From: Viridothelium virens
Taxonomy: Eukaryota > Ascomycota > Dothideomycetes > Trypetheliales > Trypetheliaceae
NCBI GenBank assembly: GCA_010094025.1
Contig: ML991784.1
Span: 372,001-436,000, forward strand
Length of the DNA: 64,000 nucleotides
Direction: 5' to 3'
The position numbers were made by a program, and so were the translations under genes. Under the pieces are notes generated by a model that did not search any database, was not told where the DNA came from, and saw only the letters and a list, made by a program, of their open reading frames with translations. This document shows positions 54,390 through 64,000 of the stretch, piece after piece; the stretch's first letter is position 1; each line of letters starts with the position of its first letter.

Positions 54390-55899
54390 TCACCGAGGCT
54401 TCCCCCAACTCCGTCTCCTTTGTGCTGCACCGTCCCCACTCAGCGTATTAGTTGAGGGACCCTCTTCTATATTGGATTCAGTCATAAATTCTCCAAGATT
54501 CATCTCGTCCCACGGCTGCCGCTGAGCCTCTGGATCTCCTTGAAAAGGAGCCATGTTCCGGGGTAAACTTGATTCTTCGCTATTCCGCCGGCCACTACTA
54601 TCCTGCAAACGACTATTACCATAATTCTTCTTGGTCTTGGCCAGTATATTACTTCTCAAAGTTCCGCTTTGATTCGACGAAATGCCGACGCCGTGGAGAA
54701 CATGCGAGGAGAATCGCCGACCACGGATACGTAAACGCTGGAGCAAACCATGGGGCTCTCCATCAGCAAGGCCCATCCCCGCACTATTCGAGGTCCGAAC
54801 CGGACGCTGTTGACTCGGATTCTCAAATGAGCCAAGCTTAAACATGCGACGAAGGAGCGTCCAAAGGAAGGGAAGGTTTGCGACAATCATTGCGGTGCTA
54901 CTCTCTCGAACGTACCAATACGTCCACTGGCTTCCAAATGGCTGGTTGAAACTGTAGTATTTATTGAGCACCGCTGCAAAAATGACAAAAATACCAAGAC
55001 CGAAGATACCGCAGAGCAGGAGTTTACGGCGGAGTGGAAGCTTGGACCGTATAAACATCTGGAGCGCGAGTGCAAGGGTGAGAACGTCTGAGGAGATGTT
55101 GAAGACGGCGTTAGTGATGAGATGGTGGATGGCGGCACTGCATTGGGGGTTCGGTGTGGGAACAGCCCAGTAATCGTGAAAGGGTCGGCACCAGACGCCA
55201 AAATAGAAGATTTCCATGAAGACAAATCCAAAGGCTACGTATATGGCCAGCGCGACGACAGCTACATTTTCCTTCCGCACTATACTGTTCATATTATAAG
55301 CCAATGTCCCTTTGGAGTAAAATGAAATAAAACTCGCAATATTGATGTTGTGTATCTTGGGGGAGGCGCGGTTGGGCTGAACAGGTGCGTCAATCGTAGG
55401 AGCAGACTTACGTTAAGCGGTAGTACATGATGAGAAGGCATGTCTTCACAGCCCAGACTATGACTTGATCAGAACGAGTTCGGCCATGAGTACTGAAGAT
55501 TGGGGATGAAGTACCAGTGAGGATTTGGGTTTGTTCAACAACTAGCACCAGTTTGCTACCGATTTTACGTTCCCTGATGTCATCTTTCGTAAGACTATTT
55601 ATATCAAAGCCCGGAGGCAGGAGATTCGTCTCGTCATCCGAAACAATGTTTATGGTCACGATAAGCACTGTGTATGTACATAACGCCAACAAGACAACGT
55701 AGTCGTCAGCCTGGAGGTTGCGAAAGGAGCCAAGCGCGAGACTCCGGGAGATACTAGCGACGAAGATGATATATTAGTTCGATGACATTGGTTTTTCATA
55801 CGGGCCTGAGGGAATAGAGTTGATGACCTACAACCGCGCAATGGTGACGGCCAGAACGAACCCGTACCAGATCCATGATTCTACGGTCAACCCAATCAT
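54390..55899 (-). CDS. Seven-TM fungal rhodopsin-domain integral membrane protein
   Basis: Exons 55899-55832, 55753-55515, 55463-55412 and 55284-54390 close in frame to 417 aa. The protein fits the fungal rhodopsin-domain family (related to the Pth11-like membrane core), function mostly unknown. Seen: MIGLTVESWIWYGFVLAVTI (TM1), SRSLALGSFRNLQADDYVVL (the conserved DDY/W loop), TM2 to TM3 with GSKLVLVVEQTQILT joined to VIVWAVKTCLLIMYYRLT. Next are VALAIYVAFGFVFMEIFYFG, the WCRPFHDYWAVPTPNPQCS loop with its conserved Cys, ISSDVLTLALALQMF, LLLCGIFGLGIFVIFAAVLN and a final segment near YVRESSTAMIVANLPFLWTLL. A ~150-residue Ser/Arg-rich cytosolic tail ends the protein. The 127-bp third intron uses an acceptor (GAACAG) that restores frame. 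Confidence 0.85.
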
Positions 55900-56629
55900 G
55901 CCTAACAGTTGGCATGAGATGGGAATTGTAATGCACCGGAGGCGACGCGCGCAGTGAGATACAAGTTTTGCGGTCGAGTCGAGTCCAGCATGCGGATGGT
56001 CATTTCGCCAAATAATCCGACGAGGCGGGATAGAAGAAGGTGAAGATTTCCTAGACAAAGGCTAGGAGCTATTGGAGTCGAAGGGCGCAAGCGTGTCAGG
56101 AGGCTATCGCCGCTACCAAGCACCTAGGTAGTTAGCAGTCATATGGAGGTGGGTCAGTGGACGATCGCTGTTGGGACTCGGCGACCCTAGACCTGCCCCT
56201 GCTAGGTAGAAGTCTGCAGTCCGACGTCCTGCTGCGCCTGTAAGTGTGCGAAACATTCCACGTTTGCGACTTACATGAGAGAGAGGAGTCGATCTTCCTT
56301 TTCGTCGAGAAAGCATGGCTTGGACCTTCGCCTAGGGAACTTGCTTGGTCGCATATTGTCGACTTATCGTCCGTCACGCAGCGCCACCCAAAGACGGTGT
56401 GAGACAAGACAGAAGCCCAACTGCCGAAGCACCAAAGCGTCCGTCATCAAGCTGCATTCCTCTCCAACTGTACTCTATCTTACGGAGAACCCTGTTTGAG
56501 GTACTCCGAGAGGTTGGCACCTCCAGTCAAAAATTGAAACGACGTTGACAATTGAGAGAGAAATTGAATTTCATCCCATCATAAGATTTGGCCGATGCTC
56601 TAACTCCACCTCCTAGTCCAGGACTCCCC
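55900..56629. other. Intergenic, promoter of the rhodopsin-domain gene
   Basis: About 730 bp. Short overlapping open frames on both strands (56132-56407, 56275-56548) lack motifs. No repeat or spliced gene recognised. Confidence 0.4.
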
Positions 56630-57795
56630 CAGTGAAGCATTCCACGATAACTACCAATGGAGAAATCGGATCCCATATCATCATCAGAACGATTCATACC
56701 GGCGGGGTTCTTGAAGATCGTTGTCATCATTATGGACTCATTGGAGTATCTGGTCTACCGTGGCTCGTTTCATCACGCCTGTACGGGCCACCATTCCGTG
56801 GATACAAGACGTCTGAAATGAGCTAGAGGAGCGTCGTGCTTTTGAAGACCGCTTCAAGGACATAGAAAAATCTGTCGTGCCTGCTGTGCCGGATCAAGGA
56901 TATCGAGACTCAACTAGACAATCAACCAATGGCTAGTGGTCCAGTTGTCTCAGTCAGACCCGACGACAAACCCTCTGCTCTGAAATCCAGATTGAGCACT
57001 ATCTGAACTATTTTTAGACAAAGCGGCCGCTTGAGGATGAGCTACATAGTCAAAGACGGGCCCCATTTGACCTTGGAAAAAACTTGTCTTGAAGAAAAAG
57101 GAAATGGAAAACCTTTTGCATATCAGACACATACAGAAAAAGCTCTCTGATGATGACTCGTAGCTCAAGTACGAGGCCTACTCTCATATTCGGGAACTGA
57201 AACAAGACAAGGATAGAAAATGGGTTCCAGGAATTTCAGAACGGATTTGCCCGTATTCGTTAGACAAGCCAGCGACACTGGCGTCTACAGTCATTCTACT
57301 AGGAACCACAGTTTCATCACTTCAGACAACGTAGATCAGCAGTGATATCAAGATCAGGCATGGCAAACCCCAACCACTTGAGTATTCTTGGAACCTCGCC
57401 GCTGGTCGAAGCTGTTAAAAACTCTCGTCATGGAATTTAAGACGTGCTGTAGAGCCGGAAAGCTTTGGATGTTCAATTGCAAGGCTCAGGGCGAGAGGCT
57501 CGATTAGCTTTATTTTGGGACCATGTACGGTGCACCAGAGATTGTAAGGCAGGAGATTTCGACTTATCTCGAGGATTTGCAAAAGCACGTCAATACGGCC
57601 GCGAAGGATAGGCGCCTCGGCCTACTCAGGAAGATGCGAAACCTAGATCCGAAGGTGTTCGAAGTGAGTGACCTGGAAGTGAAAGAAAAGAGATCGCAAT
57701 CGTCGGATTCTCTACCTCCTTGTCAAGACGCGATGCAGACTGACCGTGATAATAGCATGAATACGACCTCGAGGCGTGAGCAAGGTGGGAAGTGA
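56630..57795 (+). pseudogene. Possible decayed coiled-coil gene fragments
   Basis: Several protein-like pieces on the plus strand in different frames. A 65-codon frame lies at 56632-56826. A charged helical piece starts at 56820 (ELEERRAFEDRFKDIEKS) and ends at a stop near 56936. A Lys/Glu-rich piece from about 57083 (LKKKEMENLLHIRHIQKK) has an internal stop. An intact 90-codon frame with an ATG lies at 57523-57795 (MYGAPEIVRQEISTYLEDLQ; AAKDRRLGLLRKMRNLDPKV). Their similar charged, heptad-like make-up suggests remnants of one coiled-coil protein, but I do not recognise the family. No splice pattern I tried joins them. The last piece could instead be a small real gene. Confidence 0.3.
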
Positions 57796-58421
57796 ATCAA
57801 CAAGTTCCCTCCGAAATCCAGCACTCTCCCATCTCATAGATCGACAACAACTACGATCAATATCCAAAACAGAACTGGCATTTCTCTCGTATTCATGATT
57901 GGCTAGCTCGCTATTCTGTGGCTGAACCGTATATGACACGATGTTGTGAGTCTTCCTTCGCACGACACTGAGAAGACTTGGCGGTGAATCCTGGGCACAG
58001 ATACAGGCTTCGATTTTCTATACCAGCTACAAGGCCCTCAGCAAAACTTTCGGCTACCGGCTAGTCAGGAGTTCCGTGACGTCCCAGTGGAGAGGAAATC
58101 AGATGTGATAATGACGGCCCCGTGGCGTTCTTTGGAATTTTTGCTCGTGAGATGTATCACATGGTCGGCGTTTGCAACACGAGCGTCGGAAAAAGATCAC
58201 CTCACTTTCCAAAGACGTCCATGTCGGCGTGACTAATACGACCGCAGACGTGGCCCACTTAAGTGACTGATACAAAATCTACATCCTCCGACAGATACAA
58301 CTTTACTCATCCTTCAGGTGCTTCTTGATCTCTTACCTTACAAAGCTCACGAACAATTTCCATACGCTACGTCAGCCTTTTCACCTTCAACCAGCTAAGA
58401 ATCACTTCGGCACCAATCACG
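57796..58421. other. Intergenic, promoter of the small HTH-like gene
   Basis: About 625 bp with no supported gene. An 83-codon minus-strand frame (57712-57963) has no motif. Confidence 0.4.
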
Positions 58422-58882
58422 ATGCCGCCCAAGACCGAAGGAACAAGCTTGTCACCACAGGAGATGACACTGCTTATGAGCATCATCCGTCACAAGACAG
58501 GAAATATAGCAGTAAGTCAACATCTACATCTCCTCGTCTGTGCATCTGACGGTGTCGATTTCTAGGATATGACAGACTGGGACCAAGTCGCTATCGATTC
58601 AGGATACAAGAATGTAGCGAACGCGAAGACAATGTTTTCTCGTCTTTGCAAGAACAAGCTTGGAAAGAGCGATAATCCTAGCGGCGGTATACATATCCAG
58701 TTTCTCACTTCAATTAGGCGCTCACTCATTTGTACCTAGGGTCGGGTGTCCCGAGTGGTGGGGTAGTCAAGTCAGGCACTCCCAAGGCCCAGAAAGCGGC
58801 ACCCAAGAAAGCGAAAGCCAACATTGAACAGCAGACTAAGGTCAAGGAAGAAAGTGATGACGTAGATGATGAAGAAGTCTAA
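58422..58882 (+). CDS. Small HTH/Myb-like protein, 117 aa, three exons
   Basis: Exons 58422-58511, 58566-58686 and 58740-58882; introns of 54 and 53 bp with normal borders (GTAAGT...TTCTAG; GTATAC...CCTAG). Seen: MPPKTEGTSLSPQEMTLLMS, then SIIRHKTGNIA|DMTDWDQVA, then IDSGYKNVANAKTMFSRLCK. This is the pattern of a compact three-helix DNA-binding-like module seen in a family of small fungal proteins ('...LL..i......dWd.vA...g....nA..r..rl.kK'). A flexible GGSGVPSGG linker, a Lys/Ala-rich basic patch (KAQKAAPKKAKA) and an acidic end (EESDDVDDEEV) follow. Likely nuclear; target unknown. Exons are 90, 121 and 143 nt, so single-ORF searches miss it. Confidence 0.78.
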
Positions 58883-60482
58883 GAGCCCATCTTGAAGCAG
58901 GAATAGACCTGATATAGGATGCGTGACAGTACACAGTGGGCGATGGGTTGGATGAATCAGGGCATACCCTCACGATGAAATAGATCACTGCAGTAAGATC
59001 AGAATTTTCTACCAGTTGTCAACGTGCTTGAAATTTTCACTAGGGCGGCCTAAAGTAGGTGGCTAAAAAAAAAGTATCAGGCAAATCAGCTGATGAATTG
59101 AGGTAAAGTATACTGCGTGCTCTCAGAGAATGCATCCGACTTAATAGGGTAATACTGTAGGCCTTATGCAGTTAACTTTTACAAGGCTGCCGTAAACGAA
59201 GGGGCTTGAACAGAGTAAAGCATCTTTCTACATCGATGTCCACCTTCCGACTTGCATTAGCATGCTTTCATATAGAGTCATGAAAATTACTATTCCAGAG
59301 GGAAATTTGGAAGATTGTGGAGTATTTCTCTCACCTCTGATTCGCCAAGGTCCTTGGGAAACCCTTTCGGATAGGTTTAAATGGCCCCGTTGAAGGATGA
59401 CGTAGACATCGGAGGAGGAAGACGCTGTTTCTACCAACCTTAGCCTGCTTGGATAGTCCCTGCACAGCTTTCTCTGCTACGAGAGAGTGATAGAAGCAGA
59501 CTCCACGTCCAACTAATTAGTGTCCGAAATTGACAAGGACCGCTACACCCCCAAAACCTCTCATCTCATCCAATTTGGTGTTTCAATATTGGCTCATTTG
59601 GCCGTCTGCATTGCGCGTTTCGTGCAGCCTTCTGTAGTAGCCATTGTACATAAATCGAATCTACTTTTGAGTCACCTCCTCCTTCTGTAAACGCTTGGGT
59701 TGCTATTGTTATTCATTGTTGGTCCGTACAGATATCAACTTTCAGACGCAGTGACTTTGGTTGCTTAGATATCTGACCAATATTCACACGGCCTTTCTGC
59801 TTTGTCTGACCTGTTGTGCCTGTCCTTGTCTCTCTTTGATCCAAACTTGCAACTTTTAAACCTTCCGTCAATACAACTCTATCCACAGTACCCAATTCTA
59901 GTTCAGCTGTTGATAACGACGATCAATTCGATCATCAGTCTCTTCATTGAATTTATGACTCGGAATGCATGCGCCAGCTCACCCCATAAAAGTACTATGC
60001 CTGACCACTACAGTGATATGCGATAGAAATCAAATGCCAGCGTGAGACCACCCTCAGTTTGTTCAGTATGTTGTTATGAGGTGTAAGGGACCCCGGGAAG
60101 TATACATTGATTTTAAGTAAAAAAAAAAAAAAAAAAAAAAAACAGAGAGAGAGAATCAGCCTTTGCAGTCCGCTATGGAAGAGTATTTAGTTTATCCACC
60201 TTAACTAACTATCCTGAAACCTGCATTCGGCATGATAGAACCCAGGCGCCGATCCGGGACGGACTGCCGCCAATGACGCGGAGGCGCAGGGGTAATTACG
60301 GTGACTAGCATCCAGCTATTTTCCAAGGAACGCGCTGTTTTCGACCTGCTTACGAGCTTCATCCTTCCTCCAATCACCACGGTACCCTTTCTAAAGTCCT
60401 CTAAGACAGTCAAAACAGTCGTCGTGCAGACGAGTCGGTCCCCATATCTTTCCTTGGCAGGGTTTTCAGCACTGTGCTCAGC
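58883..60482. other. Gene-poor stretch with a poly(A)/GA tract
   Basis: About 1.6 kb with no supported gene on either strand. Apart from the A(24)+GA microsatellite at 60119-60154 I see no repeat. The last ~200 bp must contain the CDF transporter promoter. Confidence 0.45.
60119..60154 (+). repeat. A(24) homopolymer followed by a short GA microsatellite
   Basis: An uninterrupted run of 24 A, then C and about six GA repeats. It could be slippage expansion or the 3' tail of an old retroposed copy. No target duplication or upstream coding remnant was recognised. Confidence 0.8.
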
Positions 60483-62315
60483 ATGGTAGGTAAAAGGCAA
60501 CGGCCCGAACTCGCCTCCAATGGCACAAGCACTTCAGCAAAAAAGCTTGGTAATGGTGACGTTGAGAGTGGCTCTGCAGCAGCACACGGAGTCGGCGTAC
60601 GCCGAAGAGTTGCACCTAAATTCGGCTTTCGCGACGCCGTCAATTACGAAATCGCTCAACAACGGCGCGATAGCTTGAAGAAAGCACTGCTGGAGGGCAT
60701 CGAGAGCCTCCGCTTCGAAGAGTACAGGAAGAGTCGGACAGATTTGGAGGAAATCAAGAACAAAAAGGTCAGGGAGTTTTACGAGAGACAAAACGACAGG
60801 ATCAATGATTGGGCGGAGGTGGATAGCTTGGTTGTCGAGTTGAGCGACGACGTCGTCGATAGTTTCAATCCAGATGCAGACCATGATGGGGTCGCAGAAA
60901 GATGGGGTCCACTTCAAAGGACAGAGGGTGGGTTAGAAACGTTCCTGCCGGAGGATGAACGTGACAAGAGGAGGAGAGACGCAAAAAAGGCCAAGTGGGC
61001 TGTCAATGTAAGAGACAAGTCCCTTGGCTTTCCTCATCTTCCTTCAGTGTGCAGACTGTTTTCGTGCCATTTGCCTTGCGTGCTAAGCTGAACAAATGAG
61101 CCAAATATATTTGTACCATGTCTTCCATGTTAACGAAACCAGCACTGACGATTGCCATGAGCTCTAGATTAATGTTGTGGCCAATGTTTTGCTCGTCGTC
61201 ATCAAGATCGTCGCTGCATCTGCTACTGGATCTCTCTCTCTCTTGGCATCACTTCTGGATTCCGTCCTTGATCTCCTGTGTACGCTCATCGTTTGGACTA
61301 CAAACAAACTCGTGCAATGGCGCTTAGCATCGCTACGAAAAAAGTTCCCCGTTGGTCGGCGACGTCTCGAACCTTTAGGTATTCTGGTATTCAGTATCAT
61401 CATGGTCGTGTCATTCCTCCAAATCTTGCAAGAGTCGGTACAGAAACTGTTGCCAAATGGAGACCATGAAGTTGCCTCTCTGCCAGCTGTTGCGATTGGA
61501 GCCATGGCTGGGAACGCGGTTGTGAAGGGTATAATTGGTATCGGATGTTGGCCAATCAAGACCACTCAGGTCCAAGCGCTCGTTCAAGGTGAGTAGTCAT
61601 TTCCAAGGAGTACACTTGGTTCACTGAGGCAAGAATACGAAGTCCTACAAGAACTCGTCAGTGATCAGCGATGTTGTTGTACCTGCGTTTCTACCTCATA
61701 AAGCTATTCTTTACCTTGTAGTGGAGGCTTACGTGGAAGATCTTAGATTGTAAAACCGATGTCTACTTCAACACTGCCTCTCTTTTGTTCCCTCTTCTCG
61801 GCCACGTCCTCAATGTCTGGTGGCTTGACCCGGTTGGGGCTGCAATCCTCTCCCTCTATATAATCTATGATTGGGCCGATACCTGCCTCGAGAACATCAA
61901 TCGTCTCACTGGCGCAGCAGTATCGGAGCGAATGTGGCAGAAGCTCATGCTATTGGCATATCGCTTCAGTCCTGTTTTAGGTGGATACAAGACATTAACA
62001 GCCTATCACGCCGGTGATGGAGTCTGGGTGGAGATTGATATTATCTTGGATGAAAATGAGAAAGTGCACCGCGCTCATGACGTTGCGGAGACACTACAGT
62101 ATTGTTGTGAAGGTGTGCCTGGCTTTCCAAATCAGGATTAACATCCTGATCGCAAAGACATCATTACTGATATCGCAAAAGGTCTTGAGGAAGTCGATCG
62201 CGCATTTGTTACTGTTGACTGTACGTTTTCTGCTTTCCCAAATGCCCTCTGCGTCTACTGATAGTACGCAGATTCACAGATAGGACCGACTGGACACGCC
62301 ACGGAGTCCGGATGA
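60483..62315 (+). CDS. Cation diffusion facilitator (CDF), Mn-type metal transporter
   Basis: Exons 60483-61007, 61168-61588, 61747-62112, 62182-62220 and 62272-62315 close to 464 aa. The protein is a proton-coupled exporter of divalent metal into an organelle or out of the cell. Seen: a ~170-residue charged cytosolic N-terminus, WAVN|INVVANVLLVVIKIVAASAT (TM1), SLLASLLDSVLDLLCTL with the DxxxD metal site of TM2, FPVGRRRLEPLGILVFSIIM, a second DxxxD (VQ|DCKTDVYFNTA) in TM5, and GAAILSLYIIYDWADTCLEN. The C-terminal ferredoxin-like domain is DGVWVEIDIILDENEKVHRA with RAHDVAETLQY, ending EGLEEVDRAFVTVDYSQIGP. DxxxD at both positions is the signature of Mn-selective CDFs, whereas Zn types have HxxxD. 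Exon 4 is only 39 nt, so the C-terminus is easily mis-modelled. Confidence 0.9.
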
Positions 62316-63060
62316 CATGACATCTAATACGGGAAACGAGGTGCACATGCCTTGATCTCTCTGTTTGCATCATCGAGATACCCCGGGGATTTCCAGTGAG
62401 GTTCTCGCAGCAATCAAGGCACCCTGCAGTATTGTCAGATTATCTTATATTTTTGGTGTTTCATATTTGAGTTGTTCCTGTACATGTTCAAAAAGACAAT
62501 GTCGTGTGTGCCTATGGAGCAAGACGAAAGAAGACTCGCATTGTGCGAAAGCTCTTCAGAGAATCATAAGTGCACTGCAAACTCGCGACAGCTTGACATG
62601 AGAGTCATGTATCAAGATATCATGCATGACTTTACGATCACCAAAAATTGTGATCATCCGTGGGGTGTTTATTATGAATAGAAGGTCAAAAGACGTACAT
62701 GTACTGAATTACTATGGAGCCGGAAATCAGGTCTGACGATTTCTATACAAGTCTACGGGCTTCCCTACAGTGTGAAGCAAATCCTTCTCCACACAAACGG
62801 CCACCAAGAGTGAATTAAGAAACGTCGATGCCAGAGAGAGGAGACCTCCACTTAAATGGACTACGAGGCCATTTAAGAACTTCCAGTAGGAGACTCAAGA
62901 ATAATGTACAATATTTCCCTGAAAATTCGATTCTAAACTTGCGCAACATAGGAAGATCCCAGCAGGATTCTAGCCAGGGGCAGGCATTATGAGCCTTGGT
63001 GCAGCCCGCGGACATTTTCTATTACACTCACTGGTACGGCCGAGTTTCGTCTCACGCCCA
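62316..63060. other. Convergent 3' flanks, no gene seen
   Basis: About 745 bp between the convergent CDF and sugar-transporter stops. Only short frames without motifs. Confidence 0.45.
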
Positions 63061-64000
63061 TTAGCTTTCCATCTCAACGTTTCTCCCGTCAAGGTGCACG
63101 ACATCGGTCTTATCTTCCGTGTACTCGATACTACCCTTACGCTGTTCCTGCAGAACTGTCTGAATGTGCTCATCAAGAGATGACTGACCAACCTTGGTCT
63201 GCCATGGCTTAGGACCACCAGGTCGGAACATCTCTTCAATTTCCTCAAGAGACTTCTTTGCGGTTTCAGGATAGGACACGTAAGCCTGAACAGCTGCACC
63301 AATGCAGAGGATGCCAAAGATCTTCAGAGGTCAGCTTCATATGTCACAAAATAGGCTTTTCCAAGCGAGCAAACTTACGATGAAAGTCTTCCACGAGATA
63401 TTGTGAAATGCAGGAGGAACGAAAAGGCCCAAGGCAAAATTGAATAACCAATTTGCCGTTGCCGCTATACCCATACCGTAACCACGAGTTTCAAGAGACC
63501 AGACTTCGGACGCATAGACCCAGGCGACTGGTGCAAGAGTCAAAGCATACACAATAATCAAGAGGTAGGAGAATGCAATGACAACGTGACTTGGAGCACC
63601 AGTAACCGAAACCACGACGTTGGCATTACCTTGTACACCCCCAGGGACGTCTACACCGTACATACCGAGGACACCGCCAACCACAAGATGACATATAGCC
63701 ATGCCAAGCGCACCGTAGATCAGGAGAGGTCGACGCCCAGTGCGGTCAATGAAGAAGAAAGTGACGACCGTGAAAATGATGAAGAGGGCGTATTGGATAC
63801 CGCCCGAGATGAGATTGATATTGCCAGTCAGACCGGCCATTAGGAACACATATACGACGTAATAGGTCATAACGTTGGCACCACTCAACTGTTGCCAGGC
63901 TTGGACGGAAGCACCGGCGAATGTTCGTTTCCACATGCCTTTGTAGACGAATTTGCGCCATCCAGGGAGAGAATGGCGTTCAGCGGCAAGCGTGGTGGTA
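63061..64000 (-). CDS. MFS sugar transporter, C-terminal part (5' end outside window)
   Basis: Plasma-membrane sugar/H+ symporter family (MFS, sugar transporter). The frame is open to the right edge, so the N-terminal half is missing. Visible: exon 64000-63379 and last exon 63321-63061 (57-bp intron, GTAAGT...TGAAG), about 293 aa. Seen: the end of the central cytosolic loop (AERHSLPGWRKFVYKGMWKR), TM7 with GASVQAWQQLSGANVMTYYV (the QQLSGxN sugar-binding motif), DRTGRRPLLIYGALGM between TM8 and TM9, VAWVYASEVWSLETRGYGMG after TM10, NWLFNFALGLFVPPAF and a final PETAKKSLEEIEEMF signature, followed by an acidic 50-residue tail. Substrate not predictable from this half. Confidence 0.9.

Noticed and set aside
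60119-60154. Poly(A) tract as the tail of a retroposed element
   Set aside because: No target-site duplication or upstream coding remnant could be recognised, so only a microsatellite is claimed.
1-64000. tRNA, rRNA or CRISPR features, secondary-metabolite or defence cluster
   Set aside because: Scanning for B-box-like GGTTCGA words, regular spaced repeats and PKS/NRPS/terpene or HET/NLR signatures gave nothing convincing.

Overview
This window is nuclear DNA of a filamentous ascomycete (Pezizomycotina). Short GT-AG introns (mostly 44-130 bp), tightly packed genes on both strands and the protein content all point there. That content includes fungal-only families (Cnl2/NKP2, fungal rhodopsin-domain membrane proteins, Gag1-like/DUF4050, MRP49), an HxA-type xanthine dehydrogenase and secreted plant-polymer hydrolases. 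I cannot place it to genus. I saw no virus-like element, tRNA, rRNA or CRISPR array.

Layout. 1-10 kb: the C-terminal bulk of the replication clamp-loader-like ATPase Mgs1, an orphan ORF, and a 2,176-codon Mms22/Mus7 gene; two genome-maintenance genes lie close together. 11-17 kb: a cytosolic CapS/GT32-like glycosyltransferase, a GPI-type cysteine-rich surface protein, a 2.5-kb gene-poor stretch and an orphan gene. 17-20 kb: mitochondrial GatC/Gta3 and SEC17 (alpha-SNAP), divergently arranged; SEC17 contains an 11-nt micro-exon. 20-24 kb: a pectate lyase and a one-TM orphan gene, bracketed by two 181-bp foldback MITEs. 24-28.4 kb: xanthine dehydrogenase, with a perfect UaY-type site (TCGG-N6-CCGA) upstream. 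29-38 kb: a thioredoxin-like ER/secretory membrane protein, kinetochore NKP2, EAF3 (MRG15), and the SSU-processome/40S factors TSR1 and UTP7 sharing one divergent promoter. 39-49 kb: an epoxide-hydrolase-like gene with an in-frame stop just before its nucleophile, a seven-exon DUF1741/ARMH3 gene divergent from MRP49, GET2, and a 1,113-aa mitochondrial-type AAA ATPase. 49-58 kb: a gene-poor stretch, a GH5 endoglucanase, a Gag1-like protein, a seven-TM rhodopsin-domain protein and a decayed region. 58-64 kb: a tiny three-exon HTH-like gene, a CDF metal transporter and the C-terminal part of an MFS sugar transporter that runs off the window.

Several genes are invisible as single ORFs and were rebuilt by splicing: SEC17, MRP49, DUF1741, the 117-aa HTH-like gene, CDF, pectate lyase, XDH and the rhodopsin-like gene. 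In each case the exon phases close and, where the family is known, conserved motifs continue across the junctions. No secondary-metabolite cluster or defence island is visible. Most genes are housekeeping, with dispersed carbohydrate-active and surface genes. The observations most worth following are the MITE pair, the UaY site, the micro-exon, the two GC-AG introns and the interrupted hydrolase.
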